Part shown: in pieces, positions 25,130 through 34,170 of the stretch | Position numbering within the stretch: the stretch's first letter is position 1 | Layout of the letters: each line of letters starts with the position of its first letter | NCBI RefSeq assembly: GCF_900108335.1 | Contig: NZ_FNVT01000018.1 | Location: 62,001 to 126,000 of the forward strand | Direction of reading: 5' to 3' | DNA: 64,000 nucleotides | Origin: Nonomuraea solani | Lineage (GTDB): Bacteria > Actinomycetota > Actinomycetes > Streptosporangiales > Streptosporangiaceae | Program-made: the position numbers and the translations under genes | Notes under the pieces: generated by a model | The model's input: only the letters and a program-made list of their open reading frames with translations | The model's database searches: none | What the model was told of the DNA's origin: nothing

Positions 25130-27976
25130 CTATCGCTCGGAGGTCATCGGGGCAGGGGCCATCGGGGCGAGGCCGAGGTCGGCGAGCGCCGCCGCGCCAC
25201 GCTCGGCCTGCTCGCCGCCGGCGAGCACCATCGTCCGCGCCACCTGGTAGCGGCAGCCGGCGGCCTCGAACACGTCCGCGGTGGCGAGCAGGCGCTTCTG
25301 GTCCTGGCCGAGGAAGGATTCCGCCCGCTCCACGATGGCTTCGGCGAGCGGGTTGCCGGCCACGACGGCCCGGGTCCCGGCCAGGCGATCGCGGGCATCG
25401 GGAAGCCCGGCGAGCACGGCGGCTTCACAACGAAGTGCCGCATACCAGTGGAGCCAGATCCAGGGGATCCGCGCCTCACCCGGCTCGGGCGCCATCCGTT
25501 CCATCGCCTCCTCCGCCTGCCCGCGATGAAGCAGGAGGATGGCGTCGAACACCGCCCCGTACCCGTGCGTCTGCCACGGCGAGGTGTCGAGCCGACGGAG
25601 GATCGCGCTCCACTCGCCTCGGGCGGCGTGGTCGTCGCGGAGACCGTGAATCATGGCCACAGCGGCCGCCGGCGGACCCAGGCCCGCCCGTGCGGGACTG
25701 CCCGCGCGTCGCCACGCGTCGAGGAACCGGGTACTGGCGGCGAGTACGTCGCCGGCGTCGCCCGCCAGCGCGTCGGCCACCAGCAGCCAGGCCGTGGCAC
25801 GATGGCCGACCTCGGCCAGCAACGGATGATCCGCGAGCTGCCGCGCCCACCGGCGGGCATTCGGCAGGTCGCCGGCGCCCAGGCTGGACTCCATCGAGGC
25901 GGCGAGCGCGTCGATCAGCTCGTGGGTCTTGGCCGGACTGTCCGGTACGGACGACAGGAGCGTGATCCGGCGGCGCGCCGTGGCGGCACTGGCGAACGTG
26001 TCACCGGCCCAGCTCTGGGCCACGGTGAGGGTGTCGAGCGCGGCCGACTCGCCCAGCGGATCACCGGCATGGCGGGCGAGTGCGACCGCCGACTCGACGA
26101 GCGCGACGGTTTCCCGCGCGGTGCCGCCGGGGGAACCGAACGCCTCCGTGAGCGCTCTCCCGGCCTCGGCCAGCGCCACCATGGCCCGGGCCGACGGATC
26201 GTCGCCGGCCAGCTCACGCGCCTCGGTGATCAGTGCGACCACCTCCGCAGGCTCCGGGACCTGCTCGAACTGGGTGTCGAACCGATACGTGGCGATCGCG
26301 GCGGTCGCCAGGTCGGCGGCGGCGGCCGTACCACCTGCGAGGCGCGCGGCGGCGCGGTAGAGGCGGTACATGTCATCGCCGCGCATCCGGCAGCCGGCCA
26401 CGGCGGCCGCCCGCCTGAGCATGGACGCGGCGGCGGCGGGGTCGTCGGCGAGCGCGGACGCCTGCTCGTATCGTTGCTGCGCTTCGCCGACCAGGTGGCG
26501 GGTGAACGTCAGCTCGGCCAGGTGCCGGGCCAGGCGGCAGGCGTCCGCGCGCTGCTCCGGCTCGCCCGCCGCCCACATCAGCGCCGCGCGGAGGTCATCG
26601 GCGACCGCGTCGAACCGGGCCCGCCAGTCCGGCCGGTCCGCCGCTAGGCCGACGGCCTGGGTGAGGCACCAGCGCAGGTGCCGGGCCCGCGCGCCGGCCA
26701 GCTCACCGGCCTCGCTGAGCCGTTCCGTCCCGTACTGGCGGATGGTCTCCAATGCCCGGTAGGAGGTGCCCTTCGGGGATGCCGTCACCGCCAGCAGGCT
26801 CTGCTCGGCGAGCCGGGCCAGTCCGTCGGCGACCACGCCCATCTCGGATCCGGCGACCTCGGCCGCCGCCGATGCGGTGAAAGGCGCTACGAAGATCGAC
26901 ACCAGGTGCAGGAGCTCCTGATCGGCCGGCTCCAGCAGGGCGTGGCTCCAGTCCAGCACGGCCCGCACGGAGCGGTGCCGCTGGTCGGCGCGGGAACCGC
27001 CGGTGAGCATCCGCAGCGGGTGGGACAGAGCGGAGGTGATCCCGTCCAGCCCGAGCGTGGGATAGCGGGCCGCGGCCAGCTCAATCGCCAGCGCCATGCC
27101 GTCCAGCCGGGCACAGATCGCGGTGATCTGGTCGTGCTGTGGCGGATCCAGCGGCCCACCGGCCGCCGCCGCCCGCTCCATGAACAACGCGACCGCGTCC
27201 GACTCGCCGGCAAGCGACAACGGCGGGACCTGATACACCCGCTCGAACGGCACCATCAGCCGGGCCTGGCTGGTCGCCAGCACGCTCACCCGAGGGCAGG
27301 CCGCGAGCAGCCGCTCGAGAAACCGCGCCATCCCGTCCACGACGTGCTCGCAGTTGTCGACCACCAGTAGCGCCTGACGGTCGGCCAGCGCGGCGAGCAC
27401 CGACTCGGTCAGGTCGCGGCCGGGCTGCTCGCCGAGTCCCAGCGCACCCGCGACAGCGGTCGCGATCATGCCGGAATCGGTGACCGGGATCAGGTCTGCG
27501 AACCACACTCCGTCGGCGTACTGGCCGGCCACCTCCGCCGCCACCGTCAACGCGAGCCGGGTCTTGCCCACGCCGCCGGGACCGATCGCGGTCACCTGGC
27601 GGTGCGTCGTGATCATCTCGGACAGCTCCACCCGCTCCCTGGCCCGGCCGACGAACGAGGTCAGCGGGGCCGGCAGCGGGACCGGTTCCTGCCGAGGACG
27701 ATCGACGGCCGCGCGCAGGGCGAGCGCCCGCCGATCCGGCACCCCCAGCTTGCGCAGCATGGAGGACACATGGCTCTCGACGGTACGTACCGAGATGAAC
27801 AACTTCGCTGCGATCTCGGCGTTGCTGAGGTGCGAGCCGAGCAGCTCCAGCACCTCGGCCTCCCTTGGAGAGATGTCACCTTCTGCCGCCATAGTCACAT
27901 TCTGTCGCATCTGCTCCGTGCTCCATCCGGGCCGGCGATCCGTGGTCGGCTCCGTGGTGGACTCCGTGGTCACCAC
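25130..27976 (-). CDS. Large LuxR-type ATPase regulator (LAL-like, N-terminal HTH)
   Basis: A 948-residue regulator. Unusually the LuxR helix-turn-helix is at the N-terminus (ISPREAEVLELLGSHLSNAE, TVESHVSSMLRKLG, residues 35-80). An NB-ARC-type ATPase follows, with P-loop GPGGVGKTR (residues 132-140) and Walker B ALLVVDNCEHV. The C-terminal half is Ala-rich helical, TPR-like. These proteins switch with ATP and a ligand. The start is GTG 27976; ATG 27910 (MRQNVTM) is possible. It is divergent from the VOC gene at 28043, a likely target with the DoxX gene. Confidence 0.88.
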   Translation of the reverse strand: MVTTESTTEPTTDRRPGWSTEQMRQNVTMAAEGDISPREAEVLELLGSHLSNAEIAAKLFISVRTVESHVSSMLRKLGVPDRRALALRAAVDRPRQEPVPLPAPLTSFVGRARERVELSEMITTHRQVTAIGPGGVGKTRLALTVAAEVAGQYADGVWFADLIPVTDSGMIATAVAGALGLGEQPGRDLTESVLAALADRQALLVVDNCEHVVDGMARFLERLLAACPRVSVLATSQARLMVPFERVYQVPPLSLAGESDAVALFMERAAAAGGPLDPPQHDQITAICARLDGMALAIELAAARYPTLGLDGITSALSHPLRMLTGGSRADQRHRSVRAVLDWSHALLEPADQELLHLVSIFVAPFTASAAAEVAGSEMGVVADGLARLAEQSLLAVTASPKGTSYRALETIRQYGTERLSEAGELAGARARHLRWCLTQAVGLAADRPDWRARFDAVADDLRAALMWAAGEPEQRADACRLARHLAELTFTRHLVGEAQQRYEQASALADDPAAAASMLRRAAAVAGCRMRGDDMYRLYRAAARLAGGTAAAADLATAAIATYRFDTQFEQVPEPAEVVALITEARELAGDDPSARAMVALAEAGRALTEAFGSPGGTARETVALVESAVALARHAGDPLGESAALDTLTVAQSWAGDTFASAATARRRITLLSSVPDSPAKTHELIDALAASMESSLGAGDLPNARRWARQLADHPLLAEVGHRATAWLLVADALAGDAGDVLAASTRFLDAWRRAGSPARAGLGPPAAAVAMIHGLRDDHAARGEWSAILRRLDTSPWQTHGYGAVFDAILLLHRGQAEEAMERMAPEPGEARIPWIWLHWYAALRCEAAVLAGLPDARDRLAGTRAVVAGNPLAEAIVERAESFLGQDQKRLLATADVFEAAGCRYQVARTMVLAGGEQAERGAAALADLGLAPMAPAPMTSER

Positions 27977-28042
27977 GGATGACCACCGACCGGGCCGGGA
28001 TGAAAGCTAGGAGCACAACAGATCGCACCTACAGGAGTCATC

Positions 28043-28378
28043 ATGATCAAGACCGTGCTGCACCCCGTGTCCGACCTGGCCAAGGCCAAGGAGATCTACG
28101 CGGCTCTGCTCGGCGTCCAGCCGGAGAACGACACTCCCTACTACGTCGGCTTCGAGGCCGACGGGCAGCACATCGGGCTGGTGCCGAACGGTGGACCGCA
28201 GGGCATGACCGCCCCGGTGGCCTACTGGCACGTACCCGACATCGAGGCGAAGCTCGGCGAGCTGACCGCCGCAGGGGCCACGGTCCAGGAGGCGGCGCAC
28301 GACGTCGGCGGCGGCCGCCTGGTGGCCACCTTCACCGACACCGACGGCCATGTCCTCGGCCTGATTCAGGACCGATGA
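28043..28378 (+). CDS. VOC-family (glyoxalase-like) protein
   Basis: A 111-residue single-domain protein of the vicinal-oxygen-chelate superfamily. Two beta-alpha-beta-beta-beta units are visible, with HPVSDLAKAKEIYAALLG at the start and TFTDTDGHVLGLIQ at the end. Members include isomerases, dioxygenases and resistance proteins; the substrate cannot be predicted. It starts at ATG behind AGGAG. It is followed by the DoxX gene after 36 bases and both are probably co-transcribed from the promoter shared with the LAL regulator. Confidence 0.88.
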   Translation: MIKTVLHPVSDLAKAKEIYAALLGVQPENDTPYYVGFEADGQHIGLVPNGGPQGMTAPVAYWHVPDIEAKLGELTAAGATVQEAAHDVGGGRLVATFTDTDGHVLGLIQDR

Positions 28379-28414
28379 AGAACACCCCGATTCTTTGAAA
28401 GGTAGTGACAGGAC

Positions 28415-28969
28415 ATGAACCAGCACGTCAAGGACATTGATCAGCAGCCCAAGAAACGCGAAATGAGGATCACGCTCAACGGCGCACTCTGGTCCCTGCA
28501 AGCGTTGTTCGGCTTCTTCTTCGCCGGCAGCGGATTCGGCAAGGTGCTGCTGTACGACGGGAGCCTGTACGCGGCAGCGCCCCAGGCCGTGGCCTGGTAC
28601 GCCGCGGTGCCGCAGCCCCTGATCGTCTTCATCGGAGTCTGTGAGGTACTCGGCGGCATCGGCCTGATCCTGCCGGCCATGACCAAAGTCCAACCGAAGC
28701 TGACCCCACTCGCCGCCGTCGGCCTGACGCTGACGATGATCCTCGCGGCCGGTTTTCACATCATGCGCGGCGAATACGCGTTGGTGCCGGCGAACCTCCT
28801 GCTGGGAGGCGTCGCGGCGTTCATCGCGATCGGACGATGGACATGGCGGCCCATCACCCCCGCGATCGTCACCACGTCACCCGTCCTCAAATCGATCGCC
28901 GTCCTCGCCGCACTGGCCCTGCTGGCGTTCGTTCCGACCTGGTACACGATGACCAACGTGCAATTCTGA
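28415..28969 (+). CDS. DoxX-like membrane protein
   Basis: A 184-residue protein with four or five hydrophobic segments (LFGFFFAGSGFGKVLL, PLIVFIGVCEVLGGIGLILP, LTLTMILAAGFHIMRGE, LLLGGVAAFIAIGRW). The GSGFGKVL and EVLGGIGLILP motifs are typical of the DoxX/DoxD-like family. The cellular role is uncertain; homologues are linked to redox or thiol stress. GAAAGG lies before the ATG. Operon partner of the VOC gene. Confidence 0.87.
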   Translation: MNQHVKDIDQQPKKREMRITLNGALWSLQALFGFFFAGSGFGKVLLYDGSLYAAAPQAVAWYAAVPQPLIVFIGVCEVLGGIGLILPAMTKVQPKLTPLAAVGLTLTMILAAGFHIMRGEYALVPANLLLGGVAAFIAIGRWTWRPITPAIVTTSPVLKSIAVLAALALLAFVPTWYTMTNVQF

Positions 28970-28978
28970 TCCCCGGGA

Positions 28979-29872
28979 TCACGTCCCAAGGCGCTGCGGC
29001 TCCGGCGATAGAGCCTCGACCAGGTCGCGGATGATGCTGCGATGATCGCCGGGCCGCCACGCGAGAGCGAGCACGCTCGGGGACAGCCCCGTCACCGGGA
29101 TCGTCATGATCCCCGGCCGCCGGTATATCTCGGCGTTCCCAGCGGCGAGCAGGACGATCGTGCCCGCGCTCTCGATCGCCGCGAAGGTCTCCTCGGCGTT
29201 CGTCACGGTCGTGCAGACCACCGGTGGCCGCCCGCCGCGCTCATCGGTCGCGAGCCAGTGATCGCGGAGCAGGCCGGCACTTTCGGGGAGCGCCACGAAC
29301 CTCTCGTCCAGCAGTTCGGCGAAGCCGACCTCGTCCCGTCCGGCCAGCCAGTGATCGTGCCGGAACGCGACCCAGCGCGGCTCTCGGGCCACGACCCGGA
29401 CGTTGAGATCGTCCTGACCCGGGAACGGCACCCAGACAAAGGCCACATCGACCTCGCCCTCGGCCAGACCCGCCGTCGGATCGGTCCAGTTGACCTGGCG
29501 AAACCGCAGCTCACAGCCCGGCCGGCGTTCGGCGAACCGTTCCCGCAACGTCCTCAAGAGGCCACGTCCGACACTGGTCGACAAGCCCACGGTCAGCCAT
29601 GAGGCGGTGGCGGCATCACCGACGGCCCGCTGGGCCTCGTCCCACTGCCGGAGCAACTCGCGGGCGGCCGGCAACAGCGCCTCCCCCGGCGCGGTGAGCC
29701 GCACCGTACGCCGGTCGCGGTCGAACAGCCTCACCCGCATCAGCTCTTCGAGCTGGCGTATCTGCTTGCTGAGCGCCGGCTGCGAGATGAACAGGCGCTC
29801 AGCCGCGCGGGTGAAGCTGAGCTCCTCCGCCACGGCCACGAAATACCTCATGTCACGCAGATGAGCATCCAT
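28979..29872 (-). CDS. LysR-family regulator
   Basis: A 297-residue regulator with the classic N-terminal wing (MRYFVAVAEELSFTRAAERL, ISQPALSKQIRQLEEL) and effector-binding domain. It ends ten bases after the DoxX stop, in convergent orientation. It is divergent from the SnoaL-like gene at 29934, 61 bases away, with ATTACAGCAGATATTGG in the gap as a candidate LysR site. The SnoaL/SDR pair is the likely target. Confidence 0.9.
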   Translation of the reverse strand: MDAHLRDMRYFVAVAEELSFTRAAERLFISQPALSKQIRQLEELMRVRLFDRDRRTVRLTAPGEALLPAARELLRQWDEAQRAVGDAATASWLTVGLSTSVGRGLLRTLRERFAERRPGCELRFRQVNWTDPTAGLAEGEVDVAFVWVPFPGQDDLNVRVVAREPRWVAFRHDHWLAGRDEVGFAELLDERFVALPESAGLLRDHWLATDERGGRPPVVCTTVTNAEETFAAIESAGTIVLLAAGNAEIYRRPGIMTIPVTGLSPSVLALAWRPGDHRSIIRDLVEALSPEPQRLGT

Positions 29873-29933
29873 AACCGTCGGCTATTACAGCAGATATTGG
29901 ACGCGCGAGAAAGGCCGGCACCACGATTGCGGC

Positions 29934-30377
29934 ATGAGCACCACGGAGGATCGCCTGGCGATCATCGAGACCTGCACCCGCATGGCATGGCACGCCGACC
30001 AACGCGAGTGGAACCGCCTGGGTGAAGTGTTCGCGGACTCGGTGACCCTCGACTACACCAGCCTGAACGGCGGCGAACCCGCCGTGCTGACGCCCCCGCA
30101 GATCGTCAAGGCATGGTCGAGCCTGTTCAGCGCGTTCGACGCCACGCAGCACCTCATCACCAACCACCTGGTGACCGTCGACGGCGCCACCGCGCTCTGC
30201 ACCGCGTCGTTCCAGGCCACCCACCGCCGCACCAATCCGTTCGGCTCACCACTGTGGACGCTGGGCGGCACCTACCGCTTCGACCTGACCCGGACGGACG
30301 GCACGTGGAAGATCCGCGCCGTGGTCATGACCATCACCTGGGCCGACGGCAACAAGGATCTGGCGGGAAACGGATGA
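29934..30377 (+). CDS. SnoaL-like (NTF2-fold) protein
   Basis: A 147-residue cone-shaped NTF2-fold protein. Markers are IIETCTRMAWHADQREWNRL, the FADSVTLDYTS strand and the final WKIRAVVMTITWADGNKD. Homologues are polyketide cyclases, isomerases or ring hydrolases acting on small hydrophobic molecules. Its stop overlaps the ATG of the SDR gene (ATGA), so the two are coupled and probably act on the same molecule. Confidence 0.87.
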   Translation: MSTTEDRLAIIETCTRMAWHADQREWNRLGEVFADSVTLDYTSLNGGEPAVLTPPQIVKAWSSLFSAFDATQHLITNHLVTVDGATALCTASFQATHRRTNPFGSPLWTLGGTYRFDLTRTDGTWKIRAVVMTITWADGNKDLAGNG

Positions 30378-31054
30378 TCGCCCTGGTCACCGGCGGCAAC
30401 CGGGGAATCGGCCGGGAGGTCTGCCACCGGCTGGCGGCACTCGGCCACACCGTCCTCCTCACCGCCCGATCACCGGACGCGGCCGAAACCGCGGCCAAGG
30501 AACTCGGAGGCGACATCGTCCCACTACGGCTCGACGTCACCTCCGAGGAGGACATCACGGGAACGGCGGCCACTGTCACCGAGCGGTACGGACGGCTGGA
30601 CGTTCTGGTCAACAACGCCGCCATCACCTACGACACCTGGCAGCGCGGCGCGTCCGCCGACCTGGACGTCGTCCGCGAGGCCGCCGAGACCAACCTGTAC
30701 GGCCCCTGGCGACTGATCCAGGAACTGCTGCCACTCCTGCGCGAGAGCGCGCACCCCCGGATCGTCAACGTCTCCAGCGAAGCGGCCTCGCTGACCAACA
30801 TGGGCGGCGGCACCCCCGCGTACAGCACCACCAAGGTGGCCCTCAACGCCCTGACCCGCATGCTGGCGGCAGAGCTTCGCGGCGACGGCGTCCTCGTCAA
30901 CGCGATCTGCCCAGGCTGGGTCGCCACGGACATGGGAGGCCCGGGCGGCCGTCCCATCTCCGAGGGCGCGGCCGGCATCGTCTGGGCGGCCACCCTGCCC
31001 GACGACGGCCCGACCGGCGGATTCTTCCGCGACGGCCGCCCCCTCCCCTGGTGA
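30374..31054 (+). CDS. Short-chain dehydrogenase/reductase
   Basis: A 226-residue NAD(P)-dependent oxidoreductase. The cofactor motif is TGGNRGIG, the NNAA motif is LVNNAAITY, and catalytic Ser (VNVSSEA) and Tyr-Lys (YSTTK) are in place. The PGWVATDMGG and PISEGAAGIVWAATLP endings match carbonyl-reductase-like SDRs. The start overlaps the SnoaL-like gene's stop, implying a joint pathway under the divergent LysR. Confidence 0.92.
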   Translation: MIALVTGGNRGIGREVCHRLAALGHTVLLTARSPDAAETAAKELGGDIVPLRLDVTSEEDITGTAATVTERYGRLDVLVNNAAITYDTWQRGASADLDVVREAAETNLYGPWRLIQELLPLLRESAHPRIVNVSSEAASLTNMGGGTPAYSTTKVALNALTRMLAAELRGDGVLVNAICPGWVATDMGGPGGRPISEGAAGIVWAATLPDDGPTGGFFRDGRPLPW

Positions 31055-31195
31055 AGCACGATGGACGGCGACATGACCCGCTACATGGCCGCATCCGAGT
31101 CCGCCGTACGGGAGTCCGGGCCGCCGTGAACGCGCTGCTGTCCGGCGAATACCAGGGCGAAATCCGCTGAACCCCCACCTTCACGAAGGCTCCAG

Positions 31196-32479
31196 ATGAA
31201 CCAGAGACTGCGGCGCCTTCTCGCCGCAAGCTCCGCCACCGCATGCGCGATCGCGTCGGTGGCGGCCTGTTCGAAGCAAACGGCGGAGCCGGGACGCTTC
31301 GCCTCACCCAACCCGGGATCGGTCAACACCTACTGGATCCAGGCACCCGAGGGCCTGATCCTCATCGACACCCTCCGCACGCCGACCGACGCCCGCAAAG
31401 CCGTGGCGGAGATCAAGAAAACCGGCAAGCCGGTCGCCGCCATCCTGCTCACCCACTCCCACCCCGACCACGTGGGCGGAGCGGGCGCCTTCCACCAAGC
31501 GTTCCCCAACGCCCCCATCTACGCGTCCAAGGCGACCGACAAGACGATGCGGGAAGACAGCCGGGGCTTCTACCCGCTCGCCCGCTCGGCGAACGCGGAC
31601 TTCCCCGCCACCCTCACCTACGCCGACCGCACCTTCGAGGACGGCACACCCCTGCAGGCCGGCGGCCTCCGCTTCGAAACCGCCACGTTCGTCCACGGCG
31701 AATCCGACACCGCGAACGTCTACTACCGTCCCGACACCGGCGACCTCTTCTCCGGCGACCTGGCGACCGGCAAGGTCACACCCGCACTGATCGAGGGAAC
31801 CAGCTGCGGCTGGCTACAGATCCTCGACCAGCTCGGCGAACGCTTCCCCGGGGCCAGGACGATGTACCCGGGACACGGTGCCGCAGGCCCCGCCCGCACA
31901 CTGATCGACGAACAGCGCCGCTACCTCCAGGCATTCCGCGCTCTGGTACGGCCGGCCGTCACCCCGGACTCCCCCGAAGGCAGAACGGTCTCCCCCGGCG
32001 AACAGAAATCGATCACCACCGAACTCGACCGCGCCTACCCCGGCCATCCACCGGTCGCGGACCTTCCGACCATCGCGCAGGAGAACATCAAGGCCGTCGC
32101 GCGAGAGCTGTCCGCCGAAGACCCCGCCAAGACGCCCGCCGCCTGCGCGGACACCCCCCATCTGCTCGCACCGGTACGCACCTACGTCACCGCGGTCAAC
32201 ACCCGAAACCTCGACGCGCTGGCCGGAGCATTCGCCGACAACGCAGAGCTCATCGACGTCGGACGACGCTTCAAAGGTCGCACCGCGATCCGCGACTGGG
32301 CCCGGGCCGAGGTCATCGGCGGCAGCCTCACCGTCATCGGAGTCGCCGAGAACCGGCCCGATCACCAACGCCTCCGAGTCCGCTTCGCCCCCGGCGGCCA
32401 GGGAGGCTTCGACGCCTACTACGCCTTCACCATCGACGGCACGTTCATCACCAAAGCCGAACTGACCTACGCGAACTGA
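31196..32479 (+). CDS. Metallo-beta-lactamase-fold lipoprotein fused to a SnoaL-like domain
   Basis: A 427-residue protein. It carries a lipobox (SVAACSK) and should be tethered outside the membrane. The MBL domain (residues about 40-215) has THSHPDHVGG, the FVHGESD and FSGDLATG metal positions, and YPGHG. A linker leads to a C-terminal NTF2/SnoaL-like domain (about 318-427; AFADNAELIDVGRRFKGR). MBL enzymes hydrolyse esters, lactones or thioesters using zinc. The two-domain fusion is uncommon to my knowledge. It is followed after 18 bases by an alpha/beta hydrolase, so a two-step hydrolysis is possible. Confidence 0.88.
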   Translation: MNQRLRRLLAASSATACAIASVAACSKQTAEPGRFASPNPGSVNTYWIQAPEGLILIDTLRTPTDARKAVAEIKKTGKPVAAILLTHSHPDHVGGAGAFHQAFPNAPIYASKATDKTMREDSRGFYPLARSANADFPATLTYADRTFEDGTPLQAGGLRFETATFVHGESDTANVYYRPDTGDLFSGDLATGKVTPALIEGTSCGWLQILDQLGERFPGARTMYPGHGAAGPARTLIDEQRRYLQAFRALVRPAVTPDSPEGRTVSPGEQKSITTELDRAYPGHPPVADLPTIAQENIKAVARELSAEDPAKTPAACADTPHLLAPVRTYVTAVNTRNLDALAGAFADNAELIDVGRRFKGRTAIRDWARAEVIGGSLTVIGVAENRPDHQRLRVRFAPGGQGGFDAYYAFTIDGTFITKAELTYAN

Positions 32480-32497
32480 CCAGAGGAACGAACATCC

Positions 32498-33379
32498 ATG
32501 ACCACCGTACAGAAAGTGAAATTCCCCGCCGGAGACGCGACACTGACCGGAAACCTGTTTCTGCCCGCCGACGCCGACCCGGCGCCCGGCATCGTCGTGG
32601 CGGGCACCTGGACGAGCATCAAGGAGCAGATGGCCGACCGATACGCCGAACGACTCGCCGACCGCGGCTTCGCCGCCCTGTCCTTCGACTTCACCGGCTA
32701 CGGCGAATCCGAGGGCGAGCCCCGCGACCACGAAGTGCCGCAACGGAAAGTCCGCGACATCAACCACGCGGTCACCTTCCTCGCCCAACATCCCGCGATC
32801 GACGCCTCCCGTCTCGGCGCCCTCGGCGTCTGCGCGGCCGCGATGTACATGAGCGGGAACGCCGCCGACGACCCCCGCATCCGATCGCTGGCCCTCGTCG
32901 CACCCTGGCTGCACGACCCCGCGATCTGCCAGGAGGTGTACAGCATCGCAGGCAAGCTCGCCGAGGCCGCACGGGCACGCGCGACGTACGAGGCGACCGG
33001 CGACGTCGAATACGTACCGGTCGTCAGCGGCTCCGACCCTCGCGCCGCCATGCCGTTCGACATCGACTTCTATCTCAACCCCGACCGCGGCGGCCTCCCC
33101 CAGTGGCCCAACCGCTTCGCGGTGATGGCATGGCCGGGCTGGCTCGGCTACGACTCGATCTCCCTCGCCTCCCGCCTCACCCAGCCCGTCCTCCTCGTCC
33201 ACAGCGAAGACGCCGCCATACCGGACGGAGCGCGGCGCTTCCACGCCGCACTGGCCGGACCCAAGGAGTTCGTCTGGACCGAGGGCGACCAGTTCGCCTT
33301 CTATGACCAGGAACCGCAGGTCACGACGGCAGTGAACGCCGCAGCGGCTCACTTCGCCAGCACGCTTGTGGTTGGGTAG
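32498..33379 (+). CDS. Alpha/beta hydrolase with Cys at the nucleophile position
   Basis: A 293-residue dienelactone-hydrolase-like protein. The fold is shown by PGIVVAGTWTSIKEQMADRY, FDFTGYGESEG and DASRLGALGVCAAAMYM. The nucleophile elbow has Cys (GVCAA) where serine hydrolases have Ser, as in dienelactone hydrolases. Candidate acid and base residues are in LLVHSEDAAIP and near the C-terminus. The substrate is unknown. It follows the MBL lipoprotein by 18 bases and is probably in its operon. Cytoplasmic: no signal peptide. Confidence 0.87.
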   Translation: MTTVQKVKFPAGDATLTGNLFLPADADPAPGIVVAGTWTSIKEQMADRYAERLADRGFAALSFDFTGYGESEGEPRDHEVPQRKVRDINHAVTFLAQHPAIDASRLGALGVCAAAMYMSGNAADDPRIRSLALVAPWLHDPAICQEVYSIAGKLAEAARARATYEATGDVEYVPVVSGSDPRAAMPFDIDFYLNPDRGGLPQWPNRFAVMAWPGWLGYDSISLASRLTQPVLLVHSEDAAIPDGARRFHAALAGPKEFVWTEGDQFAFYDQEPQVTTAVNAAAAHFASTLVVG

Positions 33380-33649
33380 CAATTTTGGATTTTCACCATC
33401 CGCCCGCCTTTACATTGTAGATTTCTATGTACGTCTAAGATCGCGTCACGCGCATCCAGCAAGTGACCTGCGAGGTCAAGTCGGGGATCAGGACGCCCGC
33501 GACCCCATCGACATGCCGGGCGCCACGTGTCAGGCACGGCGGCTCCGCACAGCGTGGCGGGCCTGCTGTCGGGCGACCAGCGCGGCCGAGCCGAGGGCCG
33601 TGGCGAGGTCGCCGGCCAGTTCGGCCAGGACGAAGACCGTGGGCAAGGT

Positions 33650-34020
33650 CTCGCCGGCCACTCCCCCATGGCTGTACACGGCCGGGCTGAACATGGGCGC
33701 GGGCCTGCTCAACAGCGCGATCATCGCCTTGTCGACCGCGGCGGGGGTCTGCGTCATCTCCGGCTGCGCCGCCTACACGCTCGCCCGGCTCGACCTGCCC
33801 AGACCCGGCCTGTTCATCCTCTACCTGCTGGCCGTCAGCTCCCTGCCCATCCAGCTGTTCCTGGAGCCTGCCGGTACCGCTGTCGCTGCTACTCCTTCCA
33901 GCAGGGTTTCTCCCCCGACTGGGCGCTCGTCAGCGCGGCCGGCCTGATCATGGTTTCGCCGCCGCCGGCGCTGTTCCTCGCTCCGCAACGCCGTTTCGGT
34001 GTGGTGCACCGCGACCAGCA
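33650..34020 (+). pseudogene. Broken sugar ABC-transporter permease (CUT1, MalG-like)
   Basis: One frame reads GAGLLNSAIIALSTAAG through SGCAAYTLARLDLPRPGLF to VSSLPIQLFL, matching the middle of carbohydrate permeases. Another frame, from about 33890, reads FSPDWALVSAAGLIMVSPPP then LFLAPQRRF, the end of the same family. The two parts are joined by a frameshift and a large internal deletion. The rest of 33380-34170 holds an AT-rich stretch (33385-33440) and nothing else I can call. Confidence 0.6.
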
Positions 34021-34170
34021 GAAGGTACGATCCGGATCAGCGTCTCGGGACGCAACCGGTCCGCGGAAAGGGCTCAGCCCACCCGAGCATCAGCAAGCTG
34101 GTCATTGAGCTATTCCTCCTTTTCGGCCCGGAGATGCGGACGTCGGGCAGTATCCGAAAGGGAGATCTTC

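Noticed and set aside
24857..26647. A 596-codon plus-strand frame opposite the LAL regulator
   Set aside because: Only the first 18 residues look like a protein; the rest is the Arg/Gly-rich antisense of a well-supported ATPase gene.
27950..27985. Repeated CCGTGGT units upstream of the LAL gene considered as a regulatory array
   Set aside because: They encode or overlap the Thr/Glu-rich N-terminus and have no constant spacing.
31062..31195. Short frames between the SDR and MBL genes
   Set aside because: 18 and about 14 codons, without ribosome site or recognisable sequence.
31243..33306. A 687-codon plus-strand frame overlapping the MBL and hydrolase genes
   Set aside because: Composition is dominated by Arg/Pro/His and it overlaps two genes with intact catalytic motifs in another frame.
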